From contig NZ_BMOS01000002.1 of assembly GCF_014647195.1 (NCBI RefSeq), forward strand, positions 145,975 to 209,974: a stretch of DNA of 64,000 bases, written 5' to 3'. The notes below the pieces were generated by a model. The model worked only from the letters and a program-made list of their open reading frames with translations, was not told the DNA's origin and did not search any database. Position 1 is the first letter of the stretch, and every line of letters starts with the position of its first letter. The DNA comes from Oceanobacillus indicireducens (GTDB taxonomy: Bacteria > Bacillota > Bacilli > Bacillales > Amphibacillaceae). The translations under genes were made by a program, and so were the position numbers. Below, one piece after another: positions 26,542 through 35,185 of the stretch.

Positions 26542-28062
26542 CTAACCCTCTACTTTTTCTACAACACGTTCTCTCATTGTTCCGTTTTTCATAAAGTTTG
26601 TATGCCAGGAGAGTGCTTTCTCAAGGACATGCGGTGTCTGCCCTCCGCGTCCGAGTGCTTCCTGGTAATATGCCCAAAGCTGTTCCCGATACATCGGATG
26701 GGCACAGTTTTCAATAATGAGGGGAACCCGTTCTCTTGGTGCGAGCCCCCGCAAGTCAACATACCCTTGCTCCGTTACAATAACATCTACATCATGTTCC
26801 GTATGATCAACGTGTGATACGAATGGCACAACACTAGAGATGTCGCCATTTTTTGCAATTGATTTCGTAACAAAAATTGCAAGTCTTGCATTACGAGCGA
26901 AATCTCCTGATCCACCGATACCGTTCATCATTTTCGTTCCGGTAACATGTGTCGAGTTCACGTTTCCATAAATATCTAGTTCAAGTGCAGTATTAATGGA
27001 TAGGAGACCTAGTCTGCGGATAAGCTCTGGTTGGTTGGATATTTCCTGTGGGCGAATGACAAGCTTATCCCGGTATTTCTCAAAGTCACCGAAGACAGTT
27101 TCCATCTTTTCTTCCGATAAAGTAATGGAGCAGGCAGAAGCAAAATCGACTTTCCCCGCATCGATTAAGTCAAATACAGCGTCCTGCAATACTTCGGAAT
27201 AGACTTCAAGATTTTCAAATTCCGACTCCAGCATCCCATGCAATACCGCGTTCGCTACCGTTCCAATACCCGACTGCAGTGGCATAAGTTTTTTCGTTAA
27301 GCACCCTTCCTCGATTTCATCCCTTAGGAAATCAAGCAAGTGATCAGCCATTTGCTGCGTTTCTTCATCCGGCGGTAAAATAGTCGATGGAGAGTCCAGC
27401 TGCTCCGTAAAGACAATTCCTTTAATTTTATCTATATCTAATGGAATTCCGATATCTCCGAGACGATCGGCCACTTTCGTTAATGGAATCGGCTGTCTTT
27501 CCCCTTGCACTGCCGGGCTGTACAAGTCGTGTACTCCCTCCAGATTTTCCGGTTGAGCTGTATTGATTTCAATTATCAAATGGTCCGCCGCTTCAACAAA
27601 AGCTAGGTTGTTCCCAACGGATGTAGTTGGGATCAGTAATCCATCTTCCGTTATCGATACGCCTTCGATGATTGCGTAATCGATTTCAATTACACCCGAA
27701 CGCAAGAGCTCAGCAGTATGGGACAAGTGCTGGTCGGCAAACAAATGATCCCCTGAGTTAATTGCTTTACGCATCGCTGGATCAGCCTGGAAAGGAACTC
27801 GTTTGTTCACAATGCCCGCTTCTGCTATCATCTTATCAATATCAGAGCCGAGGGAGGCGCCCGTGTATACGTTTACTTTTATGTCCTCGCCATCTTTCGC
27901 TCGCTCCACTAATGCTCTCGGTACTGCTTTCGCATCGCCTGCCCGCGTAAAACCACTCAAGCCTAGTGTCATTCCATCTTCTACCCATGATGCCGCAACT
28001 TGCGCAGAAGTAACACGATCATGAAGCTCCGTAAGATGTATGCGCTTTAATCTTTCCCGCAT
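26542..28062 (-). CDS. Acetyl-CoA hydrolase / succinate:acetate CoA-transferase type enzyme
   Basis: A 506-aa enzyme of the Cat1/AarC/YgfH group, exchanging CoA between acetyl-CoA and succinate (or propionate). Family features: GLSGFTRAGDAKAVPRAL, the VNVYTGASLGSDID segment, LQSGIGTVANAVLHGM, the catalytic glutamate in VYSEVLQDA, GIGGSGDFARNARL, and ending VTEQGYVDLRGLAPRER. AGGGGGAAATTTTC precedes ATG 28062. It follows a LytTR regulator and a thioesterase on the same strand, suggesting an acyl-CoA/acetate regulon. A weak hairpin lies in its leader at 28090-28113. Confidence 0.92.
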   Translation of the reverse strand: MRERLKRIHLTELHDRVTSAQVAASWVEDGMTLGLSGFTRAGDAKAVPRALVERAKDGEDIKVNVYTGASLGSDIDKMIAEAGIVNKRVPFQADPAMRKAINSGDHLFADQHLSHTAELLRSGVIEIDYAIIEGVSITEDGLLIPTTSVGNNLAFVEAADHLIIEINTAQPENLEGVHDLYSPAVQGERQPIPLTKVADRLGDIGIPLDIDKIKGIVFTEQLDSPSTILPPDEETQQMADHLLDFLRDEIEEGCLTKKLMPLQSGIGTVANAVLHGMLESEFENLEVYSEVLQDAVFDLIDAGKVDFASACSITLSEEKMETVFGDFEKYRDKLVIRPQEISNQPELIRRLGLLSINTALELDIYGNVNSTHVTGTKMMNGIGGSGDFARNARLAIFVTKSIAKNGDISSVVPFVSHVDHTEHDVDVIVTEQGYVDLRGLAPRERVPLIIENCAHPMYREQLWAYYQEALGRGGQTPHVLEKALSWHTNFMKNGTMRERVVEKVEG

Positions 28063-28089
28063 GAAAATTTCCCCCTTCTCTAAAAAGAT

Positions 28090-28113
28090 CTCTTACAAAT
28101 AATATTACAAGAG
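28090..28113 (-). promoter_or_regulatory. Leader hairpin before the CoA-transferase gene
   Basis: CTCTT and AAGAG arms (minus strand CTCTTGTAATATTATTTGTAAGAG split at its 14-nt loop) followed by ATCTTTTT. It could end the LytTR transcript or attenuate entry into the CoA-transferase gene. Confidence 0.4.
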
Positions 28114-28202
28114 AATTAGGGGGAAATTGGATTTCCAGGATAGACTTCATATTAATTTGATTAAAACAAGCCTAATTGTGAACAAACCATGAATTTTTTG
28201 CA

Positions 28203-28841
28203 TTAAAATCCTAACAATTTTCGAAAATAACTAGAATAGGATTGACTTACCGGAATCTTCTCCCCGCCGATCATCGATAATAATAAAGTCGAATGCGTGT
28301 CAGGGAAAATTTCTTTAATATGGTGTACATTCACGATAAAAGAACGATGGCAACGTACAAATATATCCCGAGGTAATAAATATTCAAATTCCTGAAGGGT
28401 GTTCTTATGTGTCCCATAATCATGTTCAGCGATGACGTGGGTTTTCCTGTCTTTCGCTTCTAAAAACTGCACTTCCTGAAAAGGAATCGGTTTCCAGCCA
28501 TCTTCCGTCCGCACCGTCACGACCGATTTCCCATCGGTGAATGCTGGATAAATAGCCGTGACACAACCAGCCACTTCTTTTCCTTCAAAATAAGGTACAG
28601 CCATTCCATGATAAGGCACACCGAATACAGAACGGTCGATGAACTCGGAGGATTTTTGCTTCGTTGCAATAGCTTGATATGCGATCGTTCCTTCCTTAAT
28701 TGGATCTCCTGGCGTAATTTTTAAATCGATTCGTTTACTCCTGCGATAATAAATATATTCCTTCGTATCCGAGACTGCGATGGATACTTCATCAGAAAAA
28801 AGTTCGCCCATGACATCCAATAAGGAATCTAAATTCAACAT
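28203..28841 (-). CDS. LytTR-domain transcription regulator with N-terminal sensor-like domain
   Basis: About 212 aa. The N-terminal 110 residues resemble a PAS/sugar-diacid-type sensory fold (VSIAVSDTKEYIYYRRSKRID...GDPIKEGTIAY, GVPYHGMAVPYF). The C-terminal LytTR domain has IPFQEVQFLEAKDRKTHV, FVRCHRSFIVNVHHI and SYSSYFRKLLGF. There is no receiver domain, so it is a one-component regulator. ATG 28841 has AGGTGG 9 bases upstream; ATG 28847 would be only 3 bases from it. Placed between a thioesterase and a CoA-transferase gene, its ligand may be an acyl-CoA or acid; this is inference. Confidence 0.82.
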   Translation of the reverse strand: MLNLDSLLDVMGELFSDEVSIAVSDTKEYIYYRRSKRIDLKITPGDPIKEGTIAYQAIATKQKSSEFIDRSVFGVPYHGMAVPYFEGKEVAGCVTAIYPAFTDGKSVVTVRTEDGWKPIPFQEVQFLEAKDRKTHVIAEHDYGTHKNTLQEFEYLLPRDIFVRCHRSFIVNVHHIKEIFPDTHSTLLLSMIGGEKIPVSQSYSSYFRKLLGF

Positions 28842-28883
28842 CTTCATGTTCCACCTCATCATTCGTTTAAAGCTTTATACTTA

Positions 28884-29363
28884 CTATGCATTCTGGAAAG
28901 TTTTCGGCATGACGACTGCGACAACTTCCCCTTTAACAACACATTCCTCACCGGCAAAGACCTCAGCATGTACTTTCCACTTCTTCGGATGAACTTCTTC
29001 TACCGTCCCAATCGCTGTCAAAGGTACACCTTGTGGAGTCGGTTTCATAAAATCCAGATGGAGCGATGCTGTCACAAATCTTGGAGGTTCTGCCCCGTCC
29101 CCCGGTTCGTGACCATTTTTCCGGTGCAAGGCCAATGCTGCCGACCCTGTTCCATGACAATCAACAAGCGATGCAAGCACACCACCATAGACAAAACCTG
29201 GTATTGCCTTATGTTCGTCTTTCGGCTGATATTCTGTCCTCGTCTTCTCCCCTTGCCAAAACGTCCGGAAATGATGCCCCGCTTCATTTAATCTGCCACA
29301 CCCATAACACCAAGCAAACTCATCCGCATATTCATCTTGGATAGCAATTCCTTCCTTCACCAT
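28884..29363 (-). CDS. PaaI-type hotdog thioesterase
   Basis: Predicted acyl-CoA thioesterase of about 159 aa. The core shows the PaaI/4HBT hotdog pattern: HKAIPGFVYGGVLASLVDCHGTGSA (catalytic-helix region with Gly-Gly and Asp) followed by VTASLHLDFMKPTPQG. An N-terminal CYGCGRLN pair of cysteines is common in this subgroup and may bind metal. ATG 29363 has AGGGGG seven bases upstream; the frame extends to 29399 without support. The LytTR gene begins 42 bp after its stop. Confidence 0.84.
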   Translation of the reverse strand: MVKEGIAIQDEYADEFAWCYGCGRLNEAGHHFRTFWQGEKTRTEYQPKDEHKAIPGFVYGGVLASLVDCHGTGSAALALHRKNGHEPGDGAEPPRFVTASLHLDFMKPTPQGVPLTAIGTVEEVHPKKWKVHAEVFAGEECVVKGEVVAVVMPKTFQNA

Positions 29364-29507
29364 CACTTTTCCCCCTTGTATAATTACTCTTCCACACATT
29401 GAAAAACTACCTTTAGTATATCATATATCTATTTGGTTGCCCTTTCACATGTTTTAACGACTGAGGCCGTTAGTAGCGGAATTTACTTAACTTTGGTAAT
29501 CTATAAA

Positions 29508-29655
29508 GTGGAACTTCATTCAGTGGTGCGAGCTTTTCTCCCCTGCTGAATGATCTAAGCCAATCGGTCCGTTACTGGTTGCTAGGCCTCCCCTTTCGTA
29601 TTAACGAGTTAACTAGCGTTTGAAGTTGGGAGGGCTTACAGCGAGTTACACTGTG
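29508..29655 (+). repeat. R2 element, diverged copy
   Basis: Starts GTGGAACTTCATTCAG after ATAAA (29503-29507) and ends CTGTG before ATAGA (29656-29660). Hairpin 1 keeps CATTCAG/CTGAATG; the inner stem of hairpin 2 is GGCCTCCC/GGGAGGGC instead of CCCCACC/GGTGGGG, so pairing is kept while bases differ. Confidence 0.7.
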
Positions 29656-29705
29656 ATAGATTGGGAGATAAATAGTGATGCGAACAAACTTAAGGGGGTT
29701 ATTTC

Positions 29706-30767
29706 ATGAAGAGGCTAGTAATACTAGGCGGGGGTTACGGCGGGATTAAAGTGCTCTCCGGATTGCTAGAAAATTATCTTCCAGACGATATAGAGATTAC
29801 ATTGATTGACCGGAACCCATTTCGTTCCTTAAAAACTGAATTCTATACGATTGCAGCCGGAACGGTCGCTGATTCAGAAGTACGTGTGGAATTCCCGGAG
29901 GACAAGCGGGTCCAGTATATGTTTAAAGAAGTTACAAAAATTGATACAGAAAATAACAAAATCATATTCGAAGACCCAGAAGATACACTTCACTTTGATT
30001 ACTTGGTAATTGGACTCGGTTGCGAAGACAATTATCACGGCGTTAAAGGGGCCATCGAATATACAGAAAGTGTTCAGACCTTTTCTAAGGCAAGACATAC
30101 AGGCGTCGCGGTCGGTAACTTGAATGCTTACGGGAAGGTTACTGTTGTAGGAGCTGGTTTGAGCGGAATTGAAGTAGCTTCTGAAATCCGCGAAAGCCGG
30201 CCGGACTTGAACATTCGCCTGCTCGACCGGGGACCGACTGTTTTGAAAGCATTTGATGAGAAAATCCAAAATCATGTAGAAAGATGGTTCATTACCAATG
30301 ATGTCGATGTCATTCATCACTCCAATGTTGAATATGTAGAAAAAGACGGTGTGTGCAATAATGGTGTCTGTTACTTGAATGATGTCACTATTTGGACCGC
30401 TGGTGTAAGACCTGTCTATCTTGTCCGTGAACTGCCATTCGAAAAAGACATGCATGAAAAGATCATCGTTAATGAATATTATCAAGTACCAGAGCAACAA
30501 AATATTTTCGTCCTTGGTGACTGTGCCGCATCCGAACTTTCGCCAAGCGCCCAGCTTGCAGGGGCTCAAGGAGAACAGCTTGCTGAAGTCTTACTCGCAT
30601 TATTCCGCGGCAAAACCCCGAGAAAACCACGCCCAATCAAGTTAAGAGGCACACTTGGATCCCTCGGGAAATCGGATGGGTTCGGTAATATGATGACAAT
30701 GCCAATGACCGGGCTCCTTCCCCGTTTAGCAAAGTCTGGCGTATTATGGTTGAACAAACGTCACTAA
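29706..30767 (+). CDS. FAD/NAD(P)-binding oxidoreductase, NDH-2-like (YutJ type)
   Basis: Pyridine-nucleotide-disulfide fold protein (353 aa) related to type-II NADH dehydrogenases. First dinucleotide motif GGGYGGIKVL (residues 8-17), second motif VVGAGLSGIEVASEIRE, and the FAD-binding C-terminal motif FVLGDCAA. It lacks the long C-terminal amphipathic anchor of classical Ndh, as YutJ does. GGGGG precedes the ATG. Electron acceptor unknown. Its leader contains the diverged R2 element. Confidence 0.88.
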   Translation: MKRLVILGGGYGGIKVLSGLLENYLPDDIEITLIDRNPFRSLKTEFYTIAAGTVADSEVRVEFPEDKRVQYMFKEVTKIDTENNKIIFEDPEDTLHFDYLVIGLGCEDNYHGVKGAIEYTESVQTFSKARHTGVAVGNLNAYGKVTVVGAGLSGIEVASEIRESRPDLNIRLLDRGPTVLKAFDEKIQNHVERWFITNDVDVIHHSNVEYVEKDGVCNNGVCYLNDVTIWTAGVRPVYLVRELPFEKDMHEKIIVNEYYQVPEQQNIFVLGDCAASELSPSAQLAGAQGEQLAEVLLALFRGKTPRKPRPIKLRGTLGSLGKSDGFGNMMTMPMTGLLPRLAKSGVLWLNKRH

Positions 30768-30948
30768 TGTTAATAAATCTCACGCTATATTAAGGGTAAA
30801 CCATACTTTAGAGGAGTGAGATCTTACGTTTCATCTTCAAGCTTACTGTCAGTTTGATCGCCGCATTCCTGTGGTTGTTCTAACACTCCAAATCAATAGC
30901 TTGAATTCTTTTCATCATTTTGCTAAAATAAAACAAAGTAATAAAAGA
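30768..30948. other. Intergenic stretch without a recognised gene
   Basis: A possible weak hairpin, AATCTCACGC with GAGTGAGATC (about 30776-30824), follows the YutJ-like gene but has no T-run. I see nothing else before the R3 element. Confidence 0.4.
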
Positions 30949-30949
30949 A

Positions 30950-31131
30950 CAAAGGCGGAAGCGCCCGTTTAGCAACGTACAAACTGGAGCACTCCGGAAT
31001 GAGATAAAGGAAACACAGCGAACGATAGTGAGGTGATGTTGACTTATCGATTGGAGGAGTGTGAAGTTTGATAGTTGCTGGGCGCAGAGCGGACGTGGCT
31101 AGACCTGGTTAACTAAGTTATCACGGCATTT
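30950..31131 (+). repeat. R3 element, complete, plus orientation
   Basis: Begins ACAAAGGCGGAAGCGCCCG. Outer arms GCGCCCGTTTAGCAAC and GTTGCTGGGCGC are complementary, and the GGAGCACTCC / GGAGGAGTG inner parts pair weakly. Ends with GCGGACGTGGCTAG. Reverse-complement copy at 26337-26518. Confidence 0.8.
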
Positions 31132-31168
31132 TTATTTTATAGTTTCCCATTAGAAAGGGGAAGAATTC

Positions 31169-31816
31169 ATGAACGTGTTGTTGATTGGAGCAAATGGTCA
31201 AATAGGAAAACATATCATCCAGCTCGCGAAAGACGAAGCTGATATTTCCTTAACGGCAATGGTACGTAAAGAAAAACAGCTAGATGAGTTGAAAGCAAAC
31301 GGCACAGATGCAGTACTGGCAAACTTAGAAGGTTCGGTTGCTGATTTAGAGAAAGCAATAGACGGGGCAGACACTGTTATCTTCACAGCAGGATCAGGCG
31401 GTCATACAGGAGCTGATAAAACCATTCTCGTTGACCTCGATGGCGCAGTGAAAGCAGTTGAAGCTGCTGAAAATGCTGGTGTTGAACGTTTCATTATGAT
31501 CAGCGCATTCCAGGCACAGAATCGTGAAGCTTGGGCGGAAAGTCCAATCAAACATTATATGGCAGCGAAGCATTATGCTGACCGCTTCCTCTTGGATAGT
31601 AAATTGAAGCATACGATTATTCGCCCAGGAAGACTAGAGAACGAAGCAGGCACTGGGAAAATTCAAGCAGGTGACTTGAAGGAATATGGTGCAATTGCGC
31701 GAGAAGATGTTGCGAAAACGGTAATCGCGAGCTTAAAAAATAAAAACACCGAAAACACGTCCTTTGATATCATTTCGGGTGAACAGTCGATTGAAGACGC
31801 GATTAAAAACTTATAA
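31169..31816 (+). CDS. Atypical short-chain dehydrogenase-like NAD(P)-binding protein (YhfK type)
   Basis: A 215-aa Rossmann protein of the NAD(P)H-binding/NmrA-like atypical SDR group. The nucleotide motif GANGQIGKH is at residues 7-15, with TVIFTAGSGGHTGADKT and FIMISAFQAQNREAW in the core, and an RPGRL turn. The classical SDR YxxxK is replaced by a YMAAKHYADRF segment, which keeps Tyr and Lys. AAAGGGG precedes the ATG. Its stop codon is within the left ATAAA duplication of an R2 element. Confidence 0.87.
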   Translation: MNVLLIGANGQIGKHIIQLAKDEADISLTAMVRKEKQLDELKANGTDAVLANLEGSVADLEKAIDGADTVIFTAGSGGHTGADKTILVDLDGAVKAVEAAENAGVERFIMISAFQAQNREAWAESPIKHYMAAKHYADRFLLDSKLKHTIIRPGRLENEAGTGKIQAGDLKEYGAIAREDVAKTVIASLKNKNTENTSFDIISGEQSIEDAIKNL

Positions 31817-31817
31817 A

Positions 31818-31968
31818 GTGAAACTTCATTCAGTGGGGAATTCCTTACCTCCCCTTCTGAATGTTAGTTGAACAGAATCAGGGATTTACGGACTGTATCC
31901 CCCCCACCTTCACATGTTGGGCTTCCCTCATGTTTGGAGGTGGGGGTATTACAGACCGTTAATCCGTG
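31818..31968 (+). repeat. R2 element, ATAAA duplication intact
   Basis: Flanked by perfect ATAAA at 31813-31817 and 31969-31973. It contains both hairpins and forms the 3' untranslated region between the YhfK-like stop and the terminator at 31983. Confidence 0.93.
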
Positions 31969-31982
31969 ATAAAAATGTAATA

Positions 31983-32023
31983 AAACTCGAATCAGCGTGC
32001 ATGATGCTCATTCGAGTTTTTTT
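31983..32023 (+). terminator. Terminator of the YhfK-like gene
   Basis: AAACTCGAAT pairs with ATTCGAGTTT around a long loop, followed by a run of Ts. It lies 10 bp beyond the R2 element. Confidence 0.88.
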
Positions 32024-32106
32024 ATTCGAATGACTTTATATGTGATTTAAGGACAGGATTGTTCAATAAGAAACTGCTTATTGTACATAAATTTCTACAT
32101 GGTCTC

Positions 32107-32685
32107 TTAATTTACCTTCTTATTGTTAATTCTAAATTGGTGAGGTGAGCAGCCACATATTTTTTTAAAGTGTTTGTAGAAACTAGAAAGATTCTTGTAC
32201 CCTATCTGAAAGCATATTTCCATGATGTTATGATCTGTATTCAATAATAAACTCTTGGCTTTATGAATTCTTATATTTTCAAGGTATTTGTGTGGCGTGC
32301 TACCTAAATTTTCTTTGAATATTCGACTTAAATGATAGGGGCTTACGCCAATTTTGACAGCAAGGTTGTTCAAGGTGACTTTTTTTTCATAGTTCTTTTC
32401 TAAATAAAATTTTGTTTTCTCCACTACTTCTTGTTGAGGGTCATAAATGTCAATAAAAAGCTCAGGTCGACATCTTTTACATGGTCGAAATCCTTGTTGT
32501 AGAGCTTCCATAGCATTTTTAAAAAAACATATATTTTCATAGTTAGGGGTTTTGGATTTACAAGATGGTCGACAAAAAATACCAGTTGTCTTTACGGCAT
32601 AAAAAAACTTACCATCATATCTTTTGTCGCATGTAACTATTGCTTTCCACTTTACTTCGAATGAAAATAGATTATTTGATTTCAT
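32107..32685 (-). CDS. adaA: AdaA-like methylphosphotriester-DNA methyltransferase / AraC-type activator
   Basis: Accepts methyl groups from DNA phosphotriesters and then activates the adaptive response to alkylation. The N-terminal Ada zinc domain has all four cysteines (GIFCRPSCKS and RPCKRCRPE), the first being the methyl acceptor. The C-terminal AraC double helix-turn-helix shows VTLNNLAVKIGVSPYHLSRIFKE and IMEICFQIGYKNLSSFYKHFKK (each within one helix pair). Length 192 aa, close to B. subtilis AdaA (211 aa). No adaB/ogt is adjacent. It lies in the AT-rich 32-35 kb segment. Confidence 0.9.
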   Translation of the reverse strand: MKSNNLFSFEVKWKAIVTCDKRYDGKFFYAVKTTGIFCRPSCKSKTPNYENICFFKNAMEALQQGFRPCKRCRPELFIDIYDPQQEVVEKTKFYLEKNYEKKVTLNNLAVKIGVSPYHLSRIFKENLGSTPHKYLENIRIHKAKSLLLNTDHNIMEICFQIGYKNLSSFYKHFKKICGCSPHQFRINNKKVN

Positions 32686-32749
32686 GGATTAAATTCTCTC
32701 CAATTGATAAAGTTTCTATTAGCTAATACCGCCAGGTAAGCTTTACATA

Positions 32750-34003
32750 TCACCAATAAACAAACCTTTTTTGAAATGTCATATAGATAACATATAAAGC
32801 GGTAATGATTATAGGGACAAAGATGTATAATTGAAAAAACGGTAATACAAGGATACAAAAGATTAGTGAAAATAAAGAAGACCACCAGGGTAAGGTTTTA
32901 TTTTTAAAAAGTTTAACACCAGCAGCCATAGAAAAAATATACACTAACACTCCTAACGAAGTCGGAATAAATAAAATATCGTTAAATGTCATTGTCAAGT
33001 ATTCTGTAATAATAACTCCGATACCTGCAAAACCAATTACAAAAACAACCATACGTCTTGGGACTTGTTTAGTTGGATGCATATGTGATAATTTTTTTGG
33101 AAACGCACCATCTCTACTCAAAGAGTATCCGAGTTGCGCTAGGCTTGCTACAAACGCATTTGAAGTTCCTATACATATGAAAAATGCCGAAATAGCGGTC
33201 ACAATTTGTGCACCTACTCCTAGTGTTTCCTCCATTATAACGCCAATTGGTGAAAGATTACTCTCAATACTTCCGTATGTCCCGGTTCCGATTGTTACAA
33301 AACTTAGCGCTAAAAATAATATCCCTATAATTATTACACTAATAATGGTACTATTAACAATATTTTTATCTGGATCTTTAAAGTGATTAGCAAGATTACA
33401 AATAGCTTCCCATCCAAAAAATGCCCAAAATATTGCTGTTATTGCTGTTCCAATTGAGTACCATCCATTAGAGGCAAAGGGAGTAAAATTTTCCAATCTG
33501 ATGCTCGGTATTGAAATTATGATGGTAATTGTAAGCATTAATAGTAAACAACCACTTATGATTAACGCAACTTTACCACTAACCTTAATTCCGTTATAAT
33601 TTGCTGTACCTGCAATTACTAAAATGATCAATGCAATTAAAGTTCTTGCTAGATCAGAAAATCCAAATGCTTGACTAATGTAAAATGCCCCAGTTAAAGA
33701 TACAATCGTTTGTCCAACTGCAGCAGTGACAAAGTAAAACCAACCTACAATATTTCCGGAATGAAATCCAAATGATTTCCTTACAAAAGTTGCAGTACCC
33801 CCAGCATCTGGGTATTCACGTGCTAGACAAGCAAATGTGTAGGCGAGTGGAAGATTAGCAAGAATTACAATTATCCAAGACAATATGGATGCAGGGCCTG
33901 CAATAGAAGCTGTAACCGATGATATAAATAGAACACCCGATCCAAGTATTGCAGCAATATACAATGCTATACCTTCATATAAACCAATAGAACGCTTTCC
34001 CAT
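32750..34003 (-). CDS. APC-superfamily amino acid permease
   Basis: Membrane transporter of about 417 aa with twelve predicted helices. The N-terminal APC pattern is GLYEGIALYIAAILGSGVLF (a glycine-rich unwound TM1), then AREYPDAGGTATFVRKSFG and the TM6 segment TAIFWAFFGWEAICNLANHFKDP. It resembles YjeH/YfnA-type amino-acid carriers; the substrate is unknown. ATG 34003 follows AGAGGGG by about 7 bases. It is transcribed toward adaA with 64 bp between, possibly as one unit. Codon usage is AT-rich compared with flanking genes. Confidence 0.88.
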   Translation of the reverse strand: MGKRSIGLYEGIALYIAAILGSGVLFISSVTASIAGPASILSWIIVILANLPLAYTFACLAREYPDAGGTATFVRKSFGFHSGNIVGWFYFVTAAVGQTIVSLTGAFYISQAFGFSDLARTLIALIILVIAGTANYNGIKVSGKVALIISGCLLLMLTITIIISIPSIRLENFTPFASNGWYSIGTAITAIFWAFFGWEAICNLANHFKDPDKNIVNSTIISVIIIGILFLALSFVTIGTGTYGSIESNLSPIGVIMEETLGVGAQIVTAISAFFICIGTSNAFVASLAQLGYSLSRDGAFPKKLSHMHPTKQVPRRMVVFVIGFAGIGVIITEYLTMTFNDILFIPTSLGVLVYIFSMAAGVKLFKNKTLPWWSSLFSLIFCILVLPFFQLYIFVPIIITALYVIYMTFQKRFVYW

Positions 34004-34248
34004 AAATATCCCCTCTTTCAATTAAAACATTAACACTTCAAGGGATTTAATTTCTTCTCTTTTCTTGCGTTCTAATTCCCTATTGTTAATTTCGTAGTAA
34101 TAATTTTCATTGGCATATAGTTTCTTGAGAGTCATTGGGATAGCTATTCAACTATAGGGCGCGTTAATCAAAGAAGGGTTAACGCTCTTTTCGTCGAATA
34201 TATTGTAATAATGGGGCAGGTTTGTTTCAAAAGAAGAGGAGGAAATCA

Positions 34249-34806
34249 ATGAAATTCGTACTTATATTTGGACCTCAAGCTGTTGGAAAAATGACAGTAG
34301 GGCAGGAATTAGAAAAGATAACCGAATTGAAATTATTTCATAACCATATGACCATCGAATTACTTGAACCATTTTTCGGTTTTAGTCCAGAAATGTGGAG
34401 ATTATCAACTCTATTTAGGACGGAAATATTTAAGGCAGTAGCTGAGAGTAAACAAAAAGGCTTAATATTCACCTATGTATGGGCATTTGACCAACAAGAT
34501 GATTGGGATTATGTAGATAATATATGTGAAATTTTTGAATCCAAGGAGGCAAGTATTTATTTTGTAGAATTAGAAGCCAATCTTGACGAAAGAGTGGAAC
34601 GAAATAAAAGTCCACATCGTCTGGAACATAAGCCTACAAAAAGAAATGTTGATTGGTCAGAAAAGGAAATAAAGGAGACAATGAAAAAATACAGATTGAA
34701 TTCCAAAAAAGGTGAAATTAAAAAGGAAAATTACATAAGAATTGATAACACTAATTTGAGTCCTATGGAAGTAGCTAAGATTATATCAGAAAGATTTAAT
34801 TTATAA
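34249..34806 (+). CDS. P-loop kinase-like NTPase, shikimate-kinase-like fold
   Basis: A 185-aa protein with the P-loop GPQAVGKMTVGQEL at residues 8-21; Met follows the lysine and Thr comes next, a variant seen in a family of small AAA/kinase-like proteins. A HNHMTIELLEPFF segment follows and a basic VERNKSPHR region may be the lid. No substrate can be assigned. ATG 34249 follows AGGAGGAAATCA exactly; the frame opens at 34222 without a ribosome site. It stands alone, divergent from the permease gene, in AT-rich DNA. Confidence 0.8.
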   Translation: MKFVLIFGPQAVGKMTVGQELEKITELKLFHNHMTIELLEPFFGFSPEMWRLSTLFRTEIFKAVAESKQKGLIFTYVWAFDQQDDWDYVDNICEIFESKEASIYFVELEANLDERVERNKSPHRLEHKPTKRNVDWSEKEIKETMKKYRLNSKKGEIKKENYIRIDNTNLSPMEVAKIISERFNL

Positions 34807-34875
34807 CCTTATGAATAAGAGAGCCCTAAAATAATCAATCTCTTTATTATAAAAAGTCTTGCTATATCTAAAAGT

Positions 34876-34922
34876 GAAGAATCCATTTTGATTAATCTTT
34901 TTTCAAAATGGATTCTTCTAAT
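34876..34922 (+). terminator. Hairpin after the P-loop kinase gene
   Basis: GAAGAATCCATTTTG pairs perfectly with CAAAATGGATTCTTC around a 13-nt loop. The T-run is in the loop, with only TAATTA after the stem, so its strength is uncertain. Confidence 0.6.
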
Positions 34923-34964
34923 TACAGTAATATGCGGGGTTGTGATGTACTTTTAGCTTTTAAC

Positions 34965-35010
34965 CAAAAAATAATCCACCCTTGAGTTGGTCGCTCGAGT
35001 GGATTATTTG
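34965..35010. terminator. Second inverted repeat in the 34.8-35.2 kb gap
   Basis: CAAAAAATAATCCACC-CTTGAG pairs with CTCGAGTGGATTATTTG. Stem A/T ends suit a bidirectional terminator separating the island genes from the dioxygenase gene. Nothing else is recognised in 34923-35185. Confidence 0.55.
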
Positions 35011-35185
35011 CTGCCAGTCGCCCTTGTAGGGAACCTAGCTATTGGATAGACAGAAGGTAGTAGCACATCTTCTGTCATTTTTAATTTATTCAGTTTCTAA
35101 TATTAGAATACCCCAACTTAATGGAAAAGAATAGGTAAAGATTGAATAAATCTTGTTTATTATCCAGTCTATCACGGTCTCATTC

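Noticed and set aside
29874-30569. 231-codon open frame on the minus strand
   Set aside because: Antisense shadow of the YutJ-like oxidoreductase; no ribosome site or family pattern.
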